Shown here piece by piece: positions 36,497 through 47,762 of a stretch of 64,000 nt of DNA. Under the pieces are notes generated by a model, which did no database searches, was not told the DNA's origin, and was given only the letters and a program-made list of their open reading frames with translations. The DNA lies in contig OX030956.1 of NCBI GenBank assembly GCA_943735955.1, positions 1,350,912-1,414,911 of the forward strand, in the 5' to 3' direction. The stretch is from Piscicola geometra. Taxonomy: Eukaryota > Annelida > Clitellata > Hirudinida > Piscicolidae. Within the stretch, counting starts at the first letter, position 1. Each line of letters opens with the position of its first letter. The position numbers and the translations under genes were made by a program.

Positions 36497-38632
36497 TCAT
36501 ATTCTTTGAATTAATTTCGGAAATGTGTTCTTAACCAGTTTAACACGTTCTGGAACTGTAATTGTCACTTCATCATCGGGTAAAAAACACTTCAGATTTA
36601 AACCTTGGAGATCTTTGACGCAATTGCTTGAAAGGGGAATTCCCCAAAACATAACCAAAGGCTGCAAGTCGTAGCCAACGGTGTTTGAGAATGTGTGAAA
36701 CCAAAAATCAATTTTATCTTGATTAACTTTTGGCTTCCTGCCATTCGTCATATTGTTATAAGATCGAAAAACTTTCTTGTAGGCTTCCCAACCGAAATGA
36801 TGAGCAAGTTGAGCATAAATTATGAGAGCAAGTCCTGGGTGCTTTTTCCACTTATTGAAGTCAGCTCCATTCTTCAAAAACCTGATTCCTGCTTGCATCT
36901 GTTTTTTCAACCAAGGATGAGTCCATGGCAGCATGTTACAAAACACCTGCATGCCATACAGAGTGAATATGTTGACAGTAACTTCTCCTGTTCCTTCGAA
37001 CGTCCAATGGCTCTGCTGCATGTTGTGACCCATTTCATGAAAAAGACCCCAAAAATTTCCTTTCTTGAAGTTACTGACATCAAGTAGAAACTTTTCATCG
37101 TTAGGAATGGTGACGTCCATTTGAGTGACAATGGGATAACCAGCGTGCATGTAACCGGCAGATGGTTGTTGATCGGCCACCACCCACATCTTCCTGTTCT
37201 TCTCTACGTCAACTCCAACCAAATCGCAATAGGCGCAGATAAGCTGGTCATACATAGCGAGTACTTTAGAAGGGTCTTCTAGCGATCTGATGGATTTAGA
37301 AGGGAACGTGAACATCACATACTTTCCAATCAAGTCGGCCCAAAGTCCAGGGTGACATCTGTTTTCTGGCCAGGTTCTCTTCGATTTCTCATCTCGTGAA
37401 TCATACAACGGAGCAAGCACTATATTATACAACGTCGCTTCAATTTTGGAATCTTTGGCTTTCGAACTGATCAAATAAACGCCTCCGCCGAAAGGCGATG
37501 AAATGTTTATCTCGCCTGTCTTTCCGACGTCTATTTTCTTCACTAAGTCTGGCCATCTAGTCACCTGAGGAGCTTCCAAGTAGTCTGTGTGAGCTCCAAT
37601 CAGTACCTTCCAATGACTTGTAATAGAGGTGATTCGGATCAAAGCGATGGTTCCCGCAGCGACGTAACACCCAGTCGGAAAGGTTGTCTCTTCTACAGCA
37701 GCAAACATCACTGATTTGTTGGTCGTCACAGGGGGAATGCTGAAGTCTCCTGGGAAGGCTTCAATGCATGGTGCTTTTCCTCCCGGTGCATTGTGATACT
37801 TGGCACACACAGTCCAATAGTCGAAGAGATTCTTATCACGCAGCGTTTTAGTATTGATTGTGCCCTTCTCTGTAAGTCTGCGAATATGCATTTCGGCTTC
37901 TTTCCAGTGTTGTAAAATATTTGCTTCCTTTAAGTTGAAGCATTGAGTTGGTAGCTCATCGATTAACCTTATTAAAGAACACTTTTCTAAAACATGGTTC
38001 ATTTCTTTACACTCACTGTGAATTCTCGAAAGATTCGCTGTTGATGCCATACTCTTTTTAGGAATGAATTTCGATCCATGGTCCTTGACTATACCTTTTG
38101 CAAACATTATTCCACTTTTCAAGATTATATCACAGTAAGGTATATTAGAAAGTGGTTGGTTGATGTTGCCTTGCTGCCAACCCCAAGGAGTCACTGCAAC
38201 TACTAGAGCCCCTCCAGATTCGACATACTCTTCAACCAAGGCTTTCATAGTACTTTCTCGAATCCCAATCGATACCAAGATATCGAAGCTTTTCAGTTCT
38301 GCAAGGGTCTTTATAGTTCGTTCTGTATCGAGCTTCAATATTTTATAGCCTGTGTTCACATTCTTTTTCGTCAGCCAGTTTCTGGCGTTTTTGTAAAGTG
38401 TTGAGTTGGCAAAACTTGACGCCTGATCAGCAAGCTGCTTGCCGTATCCACCATGAGAAAAAACCATTATCCTTCCTTTTCCAAGTTCTGCAACCGCGAT
38501 TACTGTATCTTCTTCGCTTTTTCCTGTCAATACTGCTTCAGCCTTTTTTCCAAACACAATTATTTGTCCCGCCAAACCAATTGGCTCTACCGCTTCAACT
38601 CCACACAAAATCTCTTCTCTGCATCTCAACAT
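36497..38632 (-). CDS. TCAF-like protein with an M60 metallopeptidase domain
   Basis: Single open frame of 711 residues with no intron in the coding part. The N-terminus aligns with TRPM8 channel-associated factors (TIVFGKK-type start, VIAVAELGKGRIMVFSHGGY, then GGALVVAVTPWGWQ). The C-terminal half is a peptidase M60 (gluzincin) domain: AGYMHAGYPIVTQMD, then HEMGHNMQQSHWTFEGTGEV at residues 532-551. This gives HExxH (532-536) plus downstream glutamates for zinc binding. Vertebrate TCAF1/2 (about 920 residues) have a degraded version of this motif and bind TRPM8; here the motif is intact, so a peptidase role, perhaps on glycoproteins as for other M60 enzymes, is plausible. No signal peptide is visible. 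Being intronless among many-exon neighbours is notable and might reflect retroposition or a naturally single-exon family. Confidence 0.85.
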   Translation of the reverse strand: MLRCREEILCGVEAVEPIGLAGQIIVFGKKAEAVLTGKSEEDTVIAVAELGKGRIMVFSHGGYGKQLADQASSFANSTLYKNARNWLTKKNVNTGYKILKLDTERTIKTLAELKSFDILVSIGIRESTMKALVEEYVESGGALVVAVTPWGWQQGNINQPLSNIPYCDIILKSGIMFAKGIVKDHGSKFIPKKSMASTANLSRIHSECKEMNHVLEKCSLIRLIDELPTQCFNLKEANILQHWKEAEMHIRRLTEKGTINTKTLRDKNLFDYWTVCAKYHNAPGGKAPCIEAFPGDFSIPPVTTNKSVMFAAVEETTFPTGCYVAAGTIALIRITSITSHWKVLIGAHTDYLEAPQVTRWPDLVKKIDVGKTGEINISSPFGGGVYLISSKAKDSKIEATLYNIVLAPLYDSRDEKSKRTWPENRCHPGLWADLIGKYVMFTFPSKSIRSLEDPSKVLAMYDQLICAYCDLVGVDVEKNRKMWVVADQQPSAGYMHAGYPIVTQMDVTIPNDEKFLLDVSNFKKGNFWGLFHEMGHNMQQSHWTFEGTGEVTVNIFTLYGMQVFCNMLPWTHPWLKKQMQAGIRFLKNGADFNKWKKHPGLALIIYAQLAHHFGWEAYKKVFRSYNNMTNGRKPKVNQDKIDFWFHTFSNTVGYDLQPLVMFWGIPLSSNCVKDLQGLNLKCFLPDDEVTITVPERVKLVKNTFPKLIQRI

Positions 38633-40043
38633 CTTCGAAAACTGTTGGTTTGATAGGAATAATGGAAGTCTTGTTAAATTATTGGTTATTTAGAAATGTA
38701 TAGTTTTTATGATATTTGAAAAAAATAACACTCACATGATTGTAGAAACACTTTTAGATTTCCACTTTTGTATCTTATTTTATATTATTTAGATTTAATC
38801 AACTCTGAAAATTGTCAATAAGTTTATTTTCGATCAAGGTTTTGTAATTTATAGAATGTTATTTTTAAAATGTGTAGATAAGATCAATAAAAATATGTAT
38901 TTGTAACGAAAGCAGTTATAAAAATTATTAATAGACTCTAGAACTTGGCGTTTGTTTAAACTAATTCTAATTGTTTGGAAAATTTGATCAATTCAAAAAA
39001 CTAAAAACAAAACATCTATTCATCAAGACTTACCTATTGTCTTCCATCATTAGGACGTTCATCGGTTTTTCCATCAGTAGTAGTTATAAAAGTTTAGACA
39101 CGTCATTCTACCGCCTCGATCTGCCTTCAGCGATTCGTAATATTCTATTGATTAACCTTGTTGGTAATAAGTAACAGCTTTACATAGAATTAAGCGTTCG
39201 CTCATCTTACATAGAATCTAATGCATAAAATGTTTATTGAAAGGTTATTTGTTAAGTTTTTCGAAAAATCATTTGTTTTATAAATAATAAACTGCGGAAT
39301 TGTATAAGTATTGTAATGCAAAAAAAATTTTTCGTCTTTATACAACTTTTATCTTATTATTATAAAAATAGATTAGAATTCGCAATTACGGTAAAACACT
39401 ATGTATAAGGCGCATCTCTAAAACTATGAAACAAATAAAATAATAAAGTTAGATTTTTTATGAGGTGAAACTAGTTTATTTTTTACTTAATTTTAAAATC
39501 TACTAAATTGTTTTTACCCTTTTGTTTTCGGATGGCTTTGAGATATCTTTAAATAAAATATACCTTTTAATACACTGTAAACTATTACCCAAATGAGGTC
39601 TCTCAGTTATTGGTATTCTGTTAAAAATTAAATTCTGCTATTTCTTTCTATTTATTAGGAAAAAAACTAAAATAAATTTTTTTTTTCTTTAAAGAATAAA
39701 CTAAAATAACCTTCTATTTTACATTTTATAGCAAGGAATAAATAATTGTTTAAAGTCAAGAGAATTCTACATTTGATTTTTACTAAACATTTATTATATA
39801 TTTGAGAAAAAAAGATTTGTTTTTTTAGTTTCCAAAGCTACAGTTATTTAAATTTCACTCGGTTCCATATCCCAACATACAAATCTTCATGTATTATCCT
39901 ATTTACAAAGAAGAAATAAAAATACATGGTAAGAAACATATATATTTCTTGAAAATAAATAAATGTATGCAAATTGAGAAAGAAAAAAATATATATCACT
40001 TATGAAAACAACAGAGAAACGAAATTAAAATCGATTCTCTCAA
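38633..40043. other. Spacer between POLH (3') and TCAF-like gene (5')
   Basis: AT-rich, non-coding as read. An open frame at 38971-39174 (+) has no domain signature and no splice context. Confidence 0.45.
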
Positions 40044-43000
40044 CTAGTCATGTCTAGCTTTCTTTTGAACAAAGCTATCAAGTGTGTGGCATGCCTTTGT
40101 AGTGAGCTTACTTCTCTTGTTAGCTGCCTTATTCTCATTACAACTTTTTCTTTTCACATTACTGCTTTTCTTCGCAGTTTTTCTTTCCTTAGAAGTATGA
40201 CCATTCGGCGAGCTACCAAAACTTACATTTAATTCCTCATCGTTGCTTTTATGGAAAAAACTTTTGATTCCATTGTCACCCCTTTCAAGTGGCTTTTCAA
40301 CGGGCACCTTGTGAGCGGCGTTTAAGTACTGATCGCGTTGGAGTTGCTTCGCGAAGTGGTAGTCCTCGTGTTCGGGCACGTCCCACACGCTGACCATCTT
40401 GCCGCACTTATCACACTTGACAAGGTCCTCTCCCGTCACGCCCGTTCCTTCACTCGATTCGACCCTTCTCTTCAAAAACTCCTGCAGTCTGTTGCTGGGT
40501 TTTGGAGCCCTTTTCTCTTCTTCCATCTTCAAGAAATCTACTTGGTTATCAGCGGCATTCGGACCGTTTAAAATGATTTCTGAGGCTCTGAGCTGTGAGT
40601 TAACAATGGCTTTTAGAATGTTAGAACACGAAGTCTGTTCTGGTGTTCTAATATTGCTTTCAACAAGCTCATTCTTCTTCACTGACTCATCTTCACAATC
40701 CCTGAAAACACTATTCCCATCCTCCTCGTCATCTTCAACTTCCTCACCACCACCACCCTCAGCAACAACACTCTTCTCATACTTCTCATTATGCCTCAAC
40801 CACCTCTCTACCCTCGTTCCAACGGGAGTGTTCGATTCTAGCTTCTTCAACAACGCCTTGGCACTAACAGCCTCTTCATCCAGCACCACATCTGCCTTGT
40901 CTTTGCTGGCCCCTTGAGAAACTAATGCAGCCTTAGTGGTCGGACAGGTCGCAACAAATGCACTGTCGGTCTTTTCTGCCACATGAAAGATGCCCCTCAC
41001 GCTCGGAGTCGCCTTAGATCCTTCATTTTCTGAGAAATTTGACGCTGAGATGCCCATATTGACTATGGCAGGCTCCCTGTGTTGGAAAATGTTTACAAGA
41101 AATATATTAAAGAAGTTTTATTTCGTTGAATCTAATAAAAATAAAATACAAGAAATTGTTTCATTGATTTAAACTCTTAGTGGTTTTATAAGCCTCTAAA
41201 TCTCAATCACGCGAATCACTTCCTTCTACAATGCCATGATTATGAATTGAACCGACTAGCATTGGATTAAAAAAAGTTCACACCCTTAAACGAACCATGC
41301 AGGCGACTCTTGGGAGGCCCTGTTGAATTGCGAGAGAAGACGAAGTGCCGTGTTCTTGAGGTCTTCCAGCTGGTAGGAAAGCAAACTGCAACAGCGGGTG
41401 GAAGACTGCACAGAGGCGTAGGATTGATACGTCACTGAGACCGTTATTGTTCTCGCCAGTCTATGATGCTTTGGAAGTAGAATAAAAGTACTTTTTACTT
41501 CATTCATTTTTAGGTAAGTGGTTGTTAATGATTGAAATTATTAAATTATTAAATATATAGGTATTTATTGTAATAAATATTGTTTGATGTGATACCAAAT
41601 AATAATATATTAGAAAATTTAAACAAATGAAAGTCAAGCGTTTTGTGCATCAAACTATAGCCAAGGCGTGCGACTCACAGCCATTTTGTCGTTGTTCAGT
41701 CTCTCAATCACCTCCTCTGACAAATTCGCCACCCACATCGACACCTTGAAGTCACATAGCAAATAAAATTAATTAAAATTAGTTGTTTTCTAAAATAGCA
41801 AAATAATTCAACTGTGAAACCAATTCAACCAACCTTTTCTTTAGTATTAAGCTTTTCTTTTCCATTGAAATTCTTGGAGCATCCGATCGACTGAGCGAGT
41901 TGTCTGGCCGTCACCGCTTCTGCATCAACGCCCCTGCACAAGTTGTACAGCCAGTTGCTGGTGCGAGGAGAGAAGAGGAAGTGGTAGTTAGTTAGTTAGG
42001 GATGAATAGTTTTGATAGATAACATAGAATAATTTTGAATTTATGATTGATCAAATAAGAGAATTAGCCAAATTTTAGTGAAGTTAATAAAATATAACTT
42101 CATTAATTAAACTATTAAAATATTATTTTATTTGTGAAACATAAAAAATGATAACTAAAATCATAGACAATGTATTACACATACCCATTTTTGGGTCCAT
42201 ACTTGCTGCACAGGTCGGCCCTGGCGAACTGGCACAAGTCCTGCATCACACTGACGCCCAGGTCGTCCTTCAGACTCTGGCCCAGCTTGCCTCCCAAGTT
42301 GCGACTGCAATGGCGTGCAACCATGAAATAAGAATTCATTTGTATTTGTTTCTAGTTTACATTTCAAATATACAAGAAAAGTCTGCGAAATTTAATGAAA
42401 TAATAATTAATTTGCATTTATTTTTAGTCTACATTTCAAATATACAAGAAAAGTCTGCGAAATGTTAATTTTTGAGTTGGGGAATTGATGATGATGATGA
42501 TGATAAAAAGAATGATAACGAACACTTTGTGTATGCCAGTTTTGGAGAAAAGAACAGGCAGAATATCTTGAGAAAGAACTGTTTGCTTGTTAGGCTTATG
42601 CAAACCACAAGCCAGTTTCGACAGCATCTAGAGTTTATAGTCAACTATTATTATTATCATACCAATAAAATATTTACAATGTAATAATTTTCTATATTGG
42701 AAACTTTTCAAGACTTAAAGTTTTAAAAAGTTCTATTTATTTTAAAAAATGAAAAATAATTTATTAATAAAATCAAATTATTAAAAACACAGCACTTTGT
42801 TATGAGAGATGCCAGCTGAACAGCGAAATGAAGTTTTTTGAAAGACGGTTGCCCTCATCTCCTCAACCACGCATGCGCCAATCGCCAGTCGAACGTTGTA
42901 TGGATCAGTACATTGCTGTAGCCAAGAAGTGAGAATAGCTTCATTGCTTGGAGATCTATTGGTAGTTGACGGTTGCTTGGAAGTGTCAGGGACGATTTCA

Positions 43001-43745
43001 GGGTTTAAGAATGGATTGCAAATGGTGTTGTCTGTTTGGCAGTCATTATCAATATCATCCGATGCATCTAGTTCTCCATTATATTCAGCTATGACAGTAT
43101 TTGTCATGAGTGAAGCAAGAGGTTTGAATCCTCTTTTCATTCTATCTTCCACCTCGTCTGTCAAGTCAATGTACGCCTCATCGATGCTCGCTCGTTCCAC
43201 ACAGCATTTCAAACCCATGCCCATTAAGGTCTCAATCACTTCAGCCCCTGCTTGTCTGTACCTATGTCATGAAATATTAGAGATTTAATAAAAGAAACTC
43301 TTTTTTACAATTTTGAAGATTAATTTGAATTGCGAGTAAATATAGAGACATAAAAATATATAAGTTTTTTTAGTACTTTGTGAGATTAGCTTTTCCTCTG
43401 GATTCAGGTACCCTCACTAATTCAACTGTTGGGCACTTCTTCTTTGCATCTTCCCCCATCATTCCTCTACTTACTCCTAGGTTTCGAGCTTCATAATTCA
43501 CTGCAATAATCCTTTGTGAATGATTCAAAATATCATATTTTCAAAATAATCAAAGTTTGATTATTTTATCTCAAAATATCTAAAGCCGATTTTTATTTTA
43601 AATTATACGAATGAATTTACCCTCCTCCTTTATAAGTTCTGTATTGAACAACGGCACAAGGAAGGCCATACAGAGCTGGGTTAGATCTTTGTTCAACCTG
43701 GACATAAAAACAGTCCATATCTATAAGCGCAATAATTCTTTCCAT
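40044..43745 (-). CDS. POLH: DNA polymerase eta (Y-family translesion polymerase)
   Basis: Nine exons: 43745-43621, 43511-43377, 43261-42796, 42627-42524, 42304-42185, 41957-41834, 41744-41679, 41468-41296 and 41076-40044. They total 2346 nt, so 781 residues. The start IIALIDMDCFYVQVEQRSNP holds the first metal-binding Asp; ERASIDEAYIDLT holds the second Asp/Glu pair; CSAGISHNK and SKLACGLHKPNKQTVL follow in the palm; NLGGKLG is the helix-hairpin-helix; SIGCSKNF begins the little-finger region. Near the C-terminus is a UBZ ubiquitin-binding zinc finger (VKCDKCGKMVSVWDVPEHED, then YHF), and the last residues TLDSFVQKKARHD resemble the C-terminal PCNA-binding PIP motif. The enzyme bypasses UV photoproducts in the nucleus. 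An insertion of about 60 residues (SDDIDNDCQTDNT region) follows the catalytic motif. Confidence 0.95.
42336..42463. repeat. Tandem duplication in a POLH intron
   Basis: A segment of about 70-75 bp around TACATTTCAAATATACAAGA AAAGTCTGCGAAAT occurs twice in direct orientation, with a few differences. Confidence 0.85.
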
Positions 43746-46328
43746 GTTGACAATATCTTATAATTTTAAAACCACGGGAACTATATCAACACCCGCACAT
43801 TTCTAATAACCGAAGCTTGAAACAGCAATTAATTTTTTCCTAAATTTAAAAACTAAACTAAATTGTTTATTTAAGATACGATAAATTTAATTCTCAGGCT
43901 TCAAATAAAATTACATTAATAATAACGATAAATTTACTGCAGAAGATTTAACTTAAATCATTTAAGTATAACCGAAACTATTTCAAAATTTGTGTAGTAA
44001 AAAAGAAAAGAAGAGAAACTGAGATTTAAGTTTAATATTTATAAAAAATATTTTTATTAAGTAATAAAAATTTAAATAATAAAATATTTTTGTAGATTAT
44101 TTTTCAAAAATAGAATAGTAAAAAAGTCAATTTAATATAGGCTATAAATTTTTAATTGTATAATATACGATTCGTTTGAAACTTATGTTTTACTATATTA
44201 AATTTTATTTCTGTTTATCAAGGATAATACTTAATTTAATTTACTGTATGTATATGGTTTGATAAAACAGGATCGATTAAAGACTTCGATTTGCAGTGTC
44301 TTACTTTCAAAAGAATGGAAAATCGTATCCAAGACTGGATGCATTTTTTTAGTGAAAGGAATATAAAAATATTATCCATCAATTACAACTATTTCTATAG
44401 CGCTTTATGAGGAATTCAAAAGCGCTTTCAATTAAACTTTTTAAATTAAACCGGTTTTACATTTATCAATTCAAATAATAATAAAAACAATTAACCCTAA
44501 TAATCCAACCTCACCCACACCACCATGATCATCATTGTCTTTACCATTAAAAAATTTAATCATCACCACGGTACCAATATTCCTACTACATCATAATCAT
44601 CCCCACGTCATCTTCATAACCACAAAACATAATCCTAATTTTCTTAATCTTCTTGCCACTGGTGTTGAGGCTACGACAGAAGGTGAAGGAGAAGTCCTTG
44701 CCAACACTGGAACTGTTGTTGTTGTGGATGGTTTTCTCTTTTTTGTCACAGCTCAACTGGTTCCATGCGGCCCTCTTGGTTTAATGCGGCCATTCCTTGA
44801 CTCAAAACGACCAACACTCACACAAAAAACATTCTAGTTAATAATATTAATTTTTTTTATTTAGATTTAAGATTTTAACATTTTAAAATTCTATACCCAA
44901 AACCGTTTATTCCACAAATTTATTTGAGCAGCTATCAAAATGGCAGCCGCTAACCAAAAAAAATGTAAAATATTCATAATAAATACTCCGATAATATTCT
45001 TTTTAGCTATTTAAAATAAGCTAAAAACGCATGTCTTATTTTTAAAAAATAAATCTTTAATATTAAATATTTAGGTTAATGTTTAAGTTAGTTCTATCCG
45101 GTTTGATTTATTCAGTCGTAGGCATATTTAAAAACGTGGTTTTACTTTTCTCTATTTTAGAATACTTTATCTTATATGAGGTTTTGGCTCTTTTTCACTA
45201 TTTCTGTTCTGATTCTAGCGTCCCTTTGATCCTCGTGATTTATTAAGCAACAAGTGAGTAATATACTTTTAATTTTTTTCTGAATACATTTCATGTGTAT
45301 AGAAAGACGAATTTAAAATACTGTGCTCTCATGTTTATTTTAAAAATACAAATTCAAATACAAATTTATTCGTACACTTTTAAATAATTGATTTTTCAAA
45401 TGTACGAAGTTAGGGTATTTTTCAACTACTTACCGAAAACTCTAAATCGATAAAATGTTCGCTATTTTTTATAAATGCTAACAAAATCTAATTTAAAGAT
45501 ATTTTTTTACATTTTGATGATTATATTTGCTATTTTTTAAAACTTCAAAAATAATATGACTATGTTTTTAAAATTCAGTTACGAAAATTGTTTTTTTCGT
45601 TTTAATTACCACCATACTCATTCAAAAAACAATTATTTTTTCAAAAATGATGGTGTAAGAGAATTAAGGGTGTACGAATTATCTGGTATTTTACGGTATA
45701 TCATTATTTTATACCATGCACACCATGACGTTAGAAAAAATGTCCCGCTTCTCAGTATACTAATATCGGATGTCACGAATTTACAGTAACTTTTTAGTTG
45801 TAAAAAAATATTAATTAAAAAATGCAATGACTTAAGAGTATTTGGACATATTATCATAATATAATAAAGCTTTTAAACTATTAGATTAGCACCGTTTGTT
45901 CGGATTCTCATAGTAATAAACATTAAGGAAAGTAAGGACATTAATACACTATTATGATTTGCTTGTTAATATACCTTTCTTTAAATACTACGTTCTTTTA
46001 AAATAATTAATGTTTTTTCGATAAAAAGTAATGGAATATCAATTAAATTAGTTTAAAAAACATTTCATGAAGTAATAATAGATATTTTCGTAAAAAATAT
46101 TAGGTTACGAAGATTTAAATGGCCGTCATTAACATTTGATCCATATTTTGTCATTTTCGCAGCATAACTAAACGAAAATTAAATTCAAAAGTTTCGTTTA
46201 GATGAGTTTTAATGACTGTAAGTGGTCTCTGATAATCTGAAAAACTATTTTATCATTTAAAAGAGATTAATTCAAGTATTTTACTTGAAATTATTTTCAT
46301 ACTCTATAATACATACATGAGTACACAT
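43746..46328. other. Gene-poor region, part 1
   Basis: Upstream of POLH; very AT-rich. A less AT-rich patch at 44530-44837 has open frames on both strands (minus reads NQLSCDKKEKTIHNN), but I could not place it in a gene with supported splice sites. Confidence 0.4.
46321..46328. repeat. Left 8-bp target-site duplication (GTACACAT)
   Basis: Identical to 47038-47045 on the other side of the hAT-like element. Confidence 0.9.
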
Positions 46329-47037
46329 CAGTGTTATTTTCGTAACGAAAACGAAAACGACAATTCTGAATAATCGTTCCACGAAAACGAAAATAAAAAC
46401 TAAATTTATTTTCAAAACGAAAACGAAAATAAAAACTATAATTATTTCCAAAACGAAACTGAAATAAAAACTATAATTATTTTCAAAACGAAAATGAAAT
46501 AAATTTCAAAGTATGCCATAATATGTAAATGTATAATTCATATAAAAAATATATGTCTATGTTATAAACATTATCTTTGGGCTTTATGAAAGTAGCGCCA
46601 TTTATAAAACGTTATTTTATTACCGCTTCGCTTTGTCAACCGTAAATTTTTTATTATATTTCAAATTTGTTATTACTCAATAATTTACGTACTCAATTTT
46701 TATATTATTTCAATTGACTGTTAATTTATAAAATTCATTTTTTGTTAATATACAGTTCTATTTTACTGTTTCATTTTATGATCAATTAATTTTTTAGATA
46801 TAAAAAAATAGTGTTCAAAGTTGTAAATTAATATATTTTCAAACTAAAATGAAAATAAAAACTTTAATTATTTTCAAAACGAAAACGAAAAGAAAAACTT
46901 TAATTATTTTCAAAACGAAAACGAAAATAAAAACTATAATTATTTTCAAAACGAAAACGAAAATAAAAACTATAATTAATTCCAAAACGAAACTGAAATA
47001 AAAACTATAATTATTTTATGAAACGAAAATAACACTG
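46329..47037. mobile_element. Non-autonomous hAT-superfamily element (MITE-like), 709 bp
   Basis: The element begins CAGTGTTATTTTCGT (46329-46343) and ends with its perfect 15-bp inverted repeat ACGAAAATAACACTG (47023-47037). It is flanked by identical 8-bp duplications GTACACAT. An 8-bp duplication and CAGTG-type ends are diagnostic of hAT transposons. Inside are two arrays of a unit of about 35-40 bp built from AACGAAAACGAAAATAAAAA and CTATAATTATTTTC, at about 46365-46505 and 46840-47020, around a unique AT-rich centre. There is no coding capacity, so mobilisation would need a transposase in trans. Perfect termini and duplications suggest a fairly recent insertion. Confidence 0.93.
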
Positions 47038-47045
47038 GTACACAT
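47038..47045. repeat. Right 8-bp target-site duplication (GTACACAT)
   Basis: Matches 46321-46328. Confidence 0.9.
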
Positions 47046-47318
47046 AAAGCAAGTTTTGTTGAAATCTAAAATCTAAATATGGAAAGACACAAAGTCTAGT
47101 CAAGTATATGTATATGAATATATCTTATAATTTAGATTCAATTTTAAGTTTAATTTCTATTAATCTTTTACAATTTTCCCTCAAGGAAACACGAATTAGA
47201 TTAAAATAAAGTTCAGGTGAGCAAATAAATAATTCATCAGTCAATGAAAAATGTCCTTCAAGTAAATATTCCAACAAAGAATGCTAATAGTACTATTTCT
47301 ACTTCCACTCCTACACCT

Positions 47319-47725
<407 letters not shown>

Positions 47726-47762
47726 ACTACTATTACCACCACTACTAATACTAATATTATAG

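Noticed and set aside
40338..40917. Plus-strand open frames of 77 and 172 codons
   Set aside because: Antisense shadows of the large last POLH exon, which has conserved UBZ and PIP motifs.
44535..44837. 100-codon plus-strand open frame
   Set aside because: No ATG start, no family signature; the opposite strand is equally open and looks at least as coding. Unresolved, so not annotated as a gene.
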